A DNA stretch of 64,000 bases from Mycobacterium sp. E787 (lineage in GTDB: Bacteria > Actinomycetota > Actinomycetes > Mycobacteriales > Mycobacteriaceae): NCBI RefSeq assembly GCF_001668725.1, contig NZ_LZKL01000127.1, forward strand, positions 1 to 64,000, in the 5' to 3' direction. Below the pieces are notes generated by a model. That model saw nothing but the letters and a program-made list of their open reading frames with translations. It searched no databases and was not told the origin of the DNA. Each line of letters starts with the position of its first letter. The first letter of the stretch is position 1. Positions 59,737 through 64,000 of this stretch are shown here, one piece after another. Made by a program: the position numbers and the translations under genes.

Positions 59737-60695
59737 CGCCCTTGGGCGCCGGCGAAAGTCGCGTCCACCAGCCCCCACCCGCGCGCGGTACCGGCATCGA
59801 TCGCGCGCCCGGACAGCACCAAATACGCCGTGCGCCACCGCCCGATCCGGCGGGTGACGCTGACGGTTCCGCCGGCACCGGGGATCAGGCCGAGGCCCAA
59901 TTCTGGCAGCCCGAACAGCGAATCCTCGTGCGCCTCAACCCATCCGCAGAACGCCGCCATCTCCAAACCGCTGCCCACCACCCGGCCGTGCACCTCGGCC
60001 CGGCAGGCCCGGCCGAGGCGGGCGGTCAGCGCGTCGAGCGCCAGGGCGGGGCTGTGCCGGGTGCGGGCCAGGTGCGCGCTCGCCGGGTCGGCGAAGGTCC
60101 CGAATTCCGCGAGGTCTCCCCCGCTGCAAAACGACGGGCCGTTGCCGCTCAACACGATCCCGGTCAACGACGGGTCCAGCAGCGCGACGGTCAGCGCCTC
60201 GAGCAGCGCGGCCCGCGCGTCGGTGGAGAACGCGTTGTGCCGCTGCGGGCGGTTGAAGGTGATGCGCAGCGTGTCGCCGTCGCGGCGGGTCAGCACCGGG
60301 TCGACGAGGCCGGGCGCGCCGGCCGGGCCGCGTTCGTGTAGCCAGCGGGCGAACTCCGGGCCGGCCTGCAGGGTCGAGTAGGCCAGCGACTCGGTCACCA
60401 CCCCGGCCAGCGCCGGGGCCGCCGGGTCGACCGCGCGCAGCACGTCGTCGCACACGGCGCTGGCGTGCGGCCATCGCTGGCAGCGGCTCGTCAGCTCGGC
60501 CAGGGTTTCGGCCACCGACTCGACGGTGACCGCCCGGCGATCGGCACAGGGATCCTCGGTCAGGGTGAAAGTCGCTTGCTGCAGCCACGATTCGCCGGCC
60601 GCGATATCGGCGGCCGAGCCGACGGCGACGATCACGCCGGGCGGTGCAGCGGCGTCCGCATCGCCCTCGCTACCGACGTCGACGACCCGCAGCAT
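59733..60695 (-). CDS. Enoyl-CoA hydratase/isomerase with long N-terminal extension
   Basis: The 320-residue crotonase-family protein has its catalytic fold at about residues 135-320: VLTRRDGDTLRITFNRP, then GNGPSFCSGGDLAEFG (oxyanion region) and GRVVGSGLEMAAFC with a Glu. Residues 1-130 form an extension without recognisable crotonase similarity (start MLRVVDVGSEGDADAA), containing two Cys and a helical AETLAELTSRCQRW stretch. It starts three bases after the fadD4 stop and is co-transcribed with it. A larger crotonase such as DpgC also carries an N-terminal domain, but similarity is not shown. Confidence 0.82.
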   Translation of the reverse strand: MLRVVDVGSEGDADAAAPPGVIVAVGSAADIAAGESWLQQATFTLTEDPCADRRAVTVESVAETLAELTSRCQRWPHASAVCDDVLRAVDPAAPALAGVVTESLAYSTLQAGPEFARWLHERGPAGAPGLVDPVLTRRDGDTLRITFNRPQRHNAFSTDARAALLEALTVALLDPSLTGIVLSGNGPSFCSGGDLAEFGTFADPASAHLARTRHSPALALDALTARLGRACRAEVHGRVVGSGLEMAAFCGWVEAHEDSLFGLPELGLGLIPGAGGTVSVTRRIGRWRTAYLVLSGRAIDAGTARGWGLVDATFAGAQGR

Positions 60696-60698
60696 GGG

Positions 60699-62216
60699 TC
60701 ACACCGAATACTTCTCGATCAGCCCGTTCTTGTAGAGCTTCCCGGTGTCGGTGCGCGGCAGCTGCTCCTCGAAGGCGATCGACCGCGGGCATTTGTAGTG
60801 CGCCAAGCGGTCTCGCAGCCACGCGGTCAGCTCGTCGGCGAACCGATCGGTGGCGTCGGCGGGGTCGACGGTCTGCACGGCCGCCACCACCCGCTGTCCC
60901 ATCTCGTCGTCGGGAACGCCGAACACCGCCGCGTCCAACACCTTCGGGTGCGTGACCAGAAGGTTCTCGGTCTCCTGCGGGTAGATGTTCACGCCGCCGG
61001 AGATGATCATGTGGTGGCGGCGATCCGTCAGGTACAGGTAGCCCTCGTCGTCGAGGTAGCCGATGTCGCCGACGGTGGCCCACCCGTGCCTGTCGCGCGA
61101 GGCGGCGGTTTTCGTCGGGTCGTTGAGGTACTCGAAGGAATACCCGCCCTCGAAGTAGATCTCGCCCGGCTGGCCGGGCGGCAGCTCGGTGCCGTCCTCG
61201 GAGAGGATGTGGATCTGGCATGCCATCGGCTTGCCCACCGAACCCGGGTGCGCCAGCCACTCCTCGGCGCTGATCAGCGTCGACCCGATGGCCTCGGAGG
61301 ACGCGTAGTACTCGTCGATGATCGGTCCCCACCAGTCGATCATCTGCTTCTTGATCTCGACCGGGCACGGCGCGGCGGCGTGCATCACCCGCCGCAGGCT
61401 GGACAGGTCGTACGAATCTCGCACGGCGGCGGGCAGTTTCAGCATCCGGGTGAACATGGCCGGCACGAACTGGCCGTGCGTGACCCGATGCCGCTGGATG
61501 GCGTCCAGCGTGCCCTCGGGGTCGAACTTCTCCAGCACGACCGTCGTGATGCCGCCGGCCTGCGCGCTCATCGACCACACCGACGGCGCCGTGTGGTACA
61601 GCGGGGCCGGGCTCAGGTAGATCGAGTCGGGCGTCATCCAGAACTCGACCAGCGCCGACATCATGCCGGGCGCCTCGGCGGGCGGGACGTGCGGCAGTTC
61701 GCGTTTGATCCCCTTGGGCCGGCCGGTGGTGCCCGACGAATACTGCAGCAGGTCACCCTCGAGCTCGTCGTCGATGGGCGTATCGGGCTGGCGCGCAACG
61801 CATTCCGGGTAGCGCTCCCAGCCGGGCAGGTCGCCGTCGGCGATCATCAGCAGCTCCGGCAAGCCGTTGGGCAGATGGTCGCGCAGCTGCGCCAGGGTGT
61901 CGCGCAGCGCCGCCGACCCGATGATGGCCTTGGCGTTGCTGTTGTCGACGATGTAGGCGGCCTCGGCCGCGGTGAGGTGGGTGTTGATCGGCACGTAGTA
62001 CAGGCCGCTGCGGCGGGCCGCCCACATCACCGCGTGGATGTGCTCGTTGTTCTCCATCAGGATCGCGACGGTGTCCCCCTCGCGCAGCCCGGCCTGGCGG
62101 AATCGGTGCGCCAGCCGATTGGCGCGCGCCTCCAGGTCGTCGAAGGTGACGACCGTGCCGGACGGGTACAGGATGACGGCGGGTTTGCCGGCGCCGACGT
62201 GGGGGCGAATCTGCAT
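60699..62216 (-). CDS. fadD4: Fatty-acid-CoA ligase FadD4
   Basis: Activates a fatty acid to acyl-CoA (or acyl-AMP). The 505-residue product has the P-loop LLQYSSGTTGRPKGIKRE near 155, a DEYYASSEA segment near 290, the GWATVGDIGYLDDEGYLYLTDR hinge near 370 and catalytic Lys of RTDTGKLYKNGL near 493. ATG 62216 (MQIRPHVGAG) is a conservative start; Rv0214 (537 residues) is longer, so it may be trimmed at the N terminus. It is separated from the upstream queA-like gene by a strong hairpin. Confidence 0.9.
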   Translation of the reverse strand: MQIRPHVGAGKPAVILYPSGTVVTFDDLEARANRLAHRFRQAGLREGDTVAILMENNEHIHAVMWAARRSGLYYVPINTHLTAAEAAYIVDNSNAKAIIGSAALRDTLAQLRDHLPNGLPELLMIADGDLPGWERYPECVARQPDTPIDDELEGDLLQYSSGTTGRPKGIKRELPHVPPAEAPGMMSALVEFWMTPDSIYLSPAPLYHTAPSVWSMSAQAGGITTVVLEKFDPEGTLDAIQRHRVTHGQFVPAMFTRMLKLPAAVRDSYDLSSLRRVMHAAAPCPVEIKKQMIDWWGPIIDEYYASSEAIGSTLISAEEWLAHPGSVGKPMACQIHILSEDGTELPPGQPGEIYFEGGYSFEYLNDPTKTAASRDRHGWATVGDIGYLDDEGYLYLTDRRHHMIISGGVNIYPQETENLLVTHPKVLDAAVFGVPDDEMGQRVVAAVQTVDPADATDRFADELTAWLRDRLAHYKCPRSIAFEEQLPRTDTGKLYKNGLIEKYSV

Positions 62217-62280
62217 GCGAGGACTGTACCGCCGCCGAAGTTGACGGGTGTTAAGTGGCGGGTCGAGGCGCGCGCAACCT

Positions 62281-62342
62281 GCCGAGCAGACACAAAAGCC
62301 CCCGACACGCCGTAGGTGTGGGGGCTTTTGTGTCTGCTCGGC
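62281..62342. terminator. 23-bp perfect-stem bidirectional terminator
   Basis: Bases 62281-62303 are the exact reverse complement of 62320-62342, enclosing a 16-base loop with a further four-pair stem. The inner part is AAAAGCCCCC/GGGGGCTTTT, a classical terminator core in both directions. It ends one base before the stop of the queA-like gene (minus strand) and lies 65 bases upstream of fadD4, so it should stop the queA-like transcript. Confidence 0.9.
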
Positions 62343-63353
62343 CTATCTGTCCCGCAGGAGCAGGGCACTGTCGCCGAACTCGTGCCACAGGTACCCGTGG
62401 GCGGCGGCCTCCCGGTAGGCCAGGGCGACCAGGTCCGGGCCGGCGACGGCCTCCAGCAGCAACAGGTGCGAGGCGCCGGCGTCGTGCCAGCCGGTGATCA
62501 GGCCGTCGACCACCCGCGCGGGGCGGTTGCGGCCGAGCACGAGATCGGTCCAGCCGACGGCCGGCCGCACCACTGCGTCGGCCGTCGCGGCCGACTCCAG
62601 CGCGCGGGTGGCCGTGGTGCCGACGGCGATCACCCTGCCGCCGCCCGCACGCACCGAGTTGACCATCCGCGCGGTGGGCGCCGGCACCTCGAACAGCTCG
62701 GGGGTCGGTGGCTCGCCGGCCTCGGCCGACGACACGCCGGCGTGCAGCGTGACCGGTGCGACCCCGATGCCGGCAGAGACCAGAGCGGTGACCAGTTCGG
62801 TGCTGAACGGCCTTGCCGCGCTGGGCATTTCGGCGCTGCCGGGGTGGCGGGCGAACACGGTCTGGTAATAACGCAACGGCCATTGCCGCGGCACGTACGC
62901 ATAGCGGATCGCCCGGCCGTGCCGGGCGAGGTACGAGCCCACCTCCCCCTCCAGGATCACCCGCGCCACCCACAACCGCGCGCCGTCGACCTCGGGCTCG
63001 GGGTAGGACGAACCGATGACGAGCGCGGCGCCGCCGGGCAGGTCGATGCGTTCACCGGGCCGGACGTCGGTGAGGTGGCCGGCCGCGTCGGCCGCGGGCC
63101 GCAGTTCCACCACCCAGGCCTTTTCGGCGCGCGCCGTCGAGAAGTGCACGGCGATCGGCTGCCCGGCGCGGCGCCCGTCGACCGCCGCGGGCAGGGTGGC
63201 CGAGTTGTTCACCACGAGCAGGTCGCCCGGCTGCAGGTGATCGCCGAGGTCGGCGAAGCGCGCGTGGGTGACCCGGCCGGGGCGGGCCACCAGCAGCTTG
63301 ACGGCGTCGCGGGCCACGCCGCGCGCTTCCGGCGGCTCGATGGCCGCGGTCAT
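62343..63353 (-). CDS. QueA-like S-adenosylmethionine:tRNA ribosyltransferase-isomerase family protein
   Basis: The 336-residue product is of the QueA family, which in other bacteria transfers ribosyl from SAM to preQ1 in tRNA anticodons on the queuosine route. Family parts seen are DHLQPGDLLVVNNSATLPA near 47, PVTLHAGV near 205 and HLLLLEAVAG near 310. Mycobacteria are not known for a complete queuosine pathway and no tgt or queG gene lies in this window, so its role may differ. ATG 63353 overlaps the SDR stop by four bases. The two form an operon ended by the strong hairpin. Confidence 0.85.
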   Translation of the reverse strand: MTAAIEPPEARGVARDAVKLLVARPGRVTHARFADLGDHLQPGDLLVVNNSATLPAAVDGRRAGQPIAVHFSTARAEKAWVVELRPAADAAGHLTDVRPGERIDLPGGAALVIGSSYPEPEVDGARLWVARVILEGEVGSYLARHGRAIRYAYVPRQWPLRYYQTVFARHPGSAEMPSAARPFSTELVTALVSAGIGVAPVTLHAGVSSAEAGEPPTPELFEVPAPTARMVNSVRAGGGRVIAVGTTATRALESAATADAVVRPAVGWTDLVLGRNRPARVVDGLITGWHDAGASHLLLLEAVAGPDLVALAYREAAAHGYLWHEFGDSALLLRDR

Positions 63354-64000
63354 GAGCTCGCCCCGGACAACGCCGAATCGGCGGCGCGGTAGCGGCCCGC
63401 GGGCGGCCGGGCGTCCAGCAGGCGCAGCAACGCCGGGACTTTCGCTTCCGGCTCGGCGCGATCGGAGATGTCCTCCCCGGGAAACGCGGCCTGGTGCATT
63501 TCGGTCCGCATGTCGCCCGGATCGAAGGCGTACACCGCCACCGGCACCTCGGCACCCAGGATGGCCGACAGGTGATCCAGCGCGGCCTTCGACGAGCCGT
63601 ACCCACCCCAGCCCGGGTATGGCTCGACCGCCGCATCGGACGTGACGTTGATGACGGTCCCGGCGTTGGCGGCGAGCGCGGGCAGCGCCGCCTGGATCAG
63701 GGCCAGCGGCGCGAACACGTTCGCCTCGTACACGGCCCGCAACTCGTCGGGCGAGTAGTCGGCGAGCGCCGGCTGCGGGCTGGGCCCCAGCCGGCTGGCG
63801 TTGTTCACCAGCAGCCCAAGCGGTCCGGCACCGGTCGCGGCGGCGACCAGGACTTCGCGGTGCGACGCGTCGGTGACGTCGCCCGGCAACGGGATGAATC
63901 GGTCCGAATTCAGTTCGGCGGCAGCGGCTTTGAGGTCGACGGCGCGGCGCGCGTCGGCGACGACGGCCCACCCGCGGTCGAGCAGCGCGGCGCTCACCGC
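63350..64000 (-). CDS. Short-chain dehydrogenase/reductase, N terminus cut by the window edge
   Basis: This NAD(P)-dependent SDR oxidoreductase retains LLVNNASRLG, the catalytic Ser near VINVTSDAAVE and Y-x-x-x-K in GGYGSSKAALDHL. The nucleotide-binding TGxxxGIG loop lies beyond the end of the window, so the start is not visible. The visible part is about 215 residues. Its stop overlaps the queA-like start by four bases, so the two are translated together. Confidence 0.88.
   Translation of the reverse strand, partial: AVSAALLDRGWAVVADARRAVDLKAAAAELNSDRFIPLPGDVTDASHREVLVAAATGAGPLGLLVNNASRLGPSPQPALADYSPDELRAVYEANVFAPLALIQAALPALAANAGTVINVTSDAAVEPYPGWGGYGSSKAALDHLSAILGAEVPVAVYAFDPGDMRTEMHQAAFPGEDISDRAEPEAKVPALLRLLDARPPAGRYRAADSALSGASS

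Overview
The window is high-GC actinobacterial DNA. The gene content and order match a slow-growing Mycobacterium outside the tuberculosis complex. Read left to right it follows the M. tuberculosis chromosome backwards from Rv0252 (nirB) to Rv0214 (fadD4): nirB, hsp/acr2, Rv0250c, the succinate dehydrogenase operon, a flavin reductase, fadE5, fadA2, fabG4, htdX, a TetR regulator, lpqI, Rv0236A, aftD, Rv0235c, gabD1, the R2lox gene nrdB, a TetR regulator, fadE4, php, Rv0228 to Rv0223, echA1, Rv0221, lipC, Rv0219, Rv0218, lipW, Rv0216, fadE3, fadD4. These names are recognised from memory of the families, not from a search. A PE_PGRS-type gene supports the slow-grower assignment.

Layout. 1-0.9 kb: an inverted nirB junction in which two oppositely oriented nirB pieces share a 77-bp perfect inverted repeat; this is either an assembly fold-back or a real rearrangement. 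0.9-3.9 kb: heat-shock gene acr2 with an HspR/ECF-sigma type promoter, a divergent DUF302/HxlR pair with two matching operators, and a PEP-mutase-like enzyme. 4.0-7.7 kb: Sdh1 operon plus a 51-residue ORF. 7.8-15.3 kb: flavin reductase, 2OG-Fe(II) oxygenase and the fatty-acid block fadE5/fadA2/fabG4/htdX. 15.3-24.8 kb: ClC channel, TetR, lpqI, two tandem DUF2613 genes, aftD and an LMF1-like membrane protein. 24.8-28.9 kb: an accessory block with a PE_PGRS aspartic-protease gene, an acetolactate-synthase-like TPP enzyme and a Ddn-like F420 protein. 29-37.6 kb: gabD1, R2lox-TetR, fadE4, php with an overlapping acyl-CoA synthetase, and an acyltransferase. 37.7-42.8 kb: envelope glycan genes (DUF3068 protein, GT-C-like membrane protein, GT4 glycosyltransferase, methyltransferase). 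42.9-50.8 kb: aldehyde dehydrogenase, a regulator region with paired palindromes and a 43-residue ORF, then an oppositely oriented lipid operon lipC/Rv0221/echA1/AMP-ligase/small ORF. 50.9-54.6 kb: methyltransferase, cytochrome-b/molybdopterin fusion and membrane partner, then lipW. 54.6-64 kb: amidohydrolase/CoA-transferase/hydratase operon, fadE3, a dispanin-like protein, enoyl-CoA hydratase and fadD4, a very strong bidirectional hairpin, a QueA-like gene and an SDR gene cut by the window edge.

Together the genes are mainly lipid activation and beta-oxidation, lipid storage and hydrolysis, respiratory electron input (Sdh1), and arabinan/lipoglycan assembly. Each group carries its own TetR- or HxlR-type control. 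Relative to M. tuberculosis the extra material sits as small insertions between conserved genes: ClC in place of vapBC24, the PE_PGRS block, and the AMP-ligase/TetR block. I saw no tRNA, rRNA, CRISPR array, insertion sequence or prophage. No gap between genes exceeds 300 bases.
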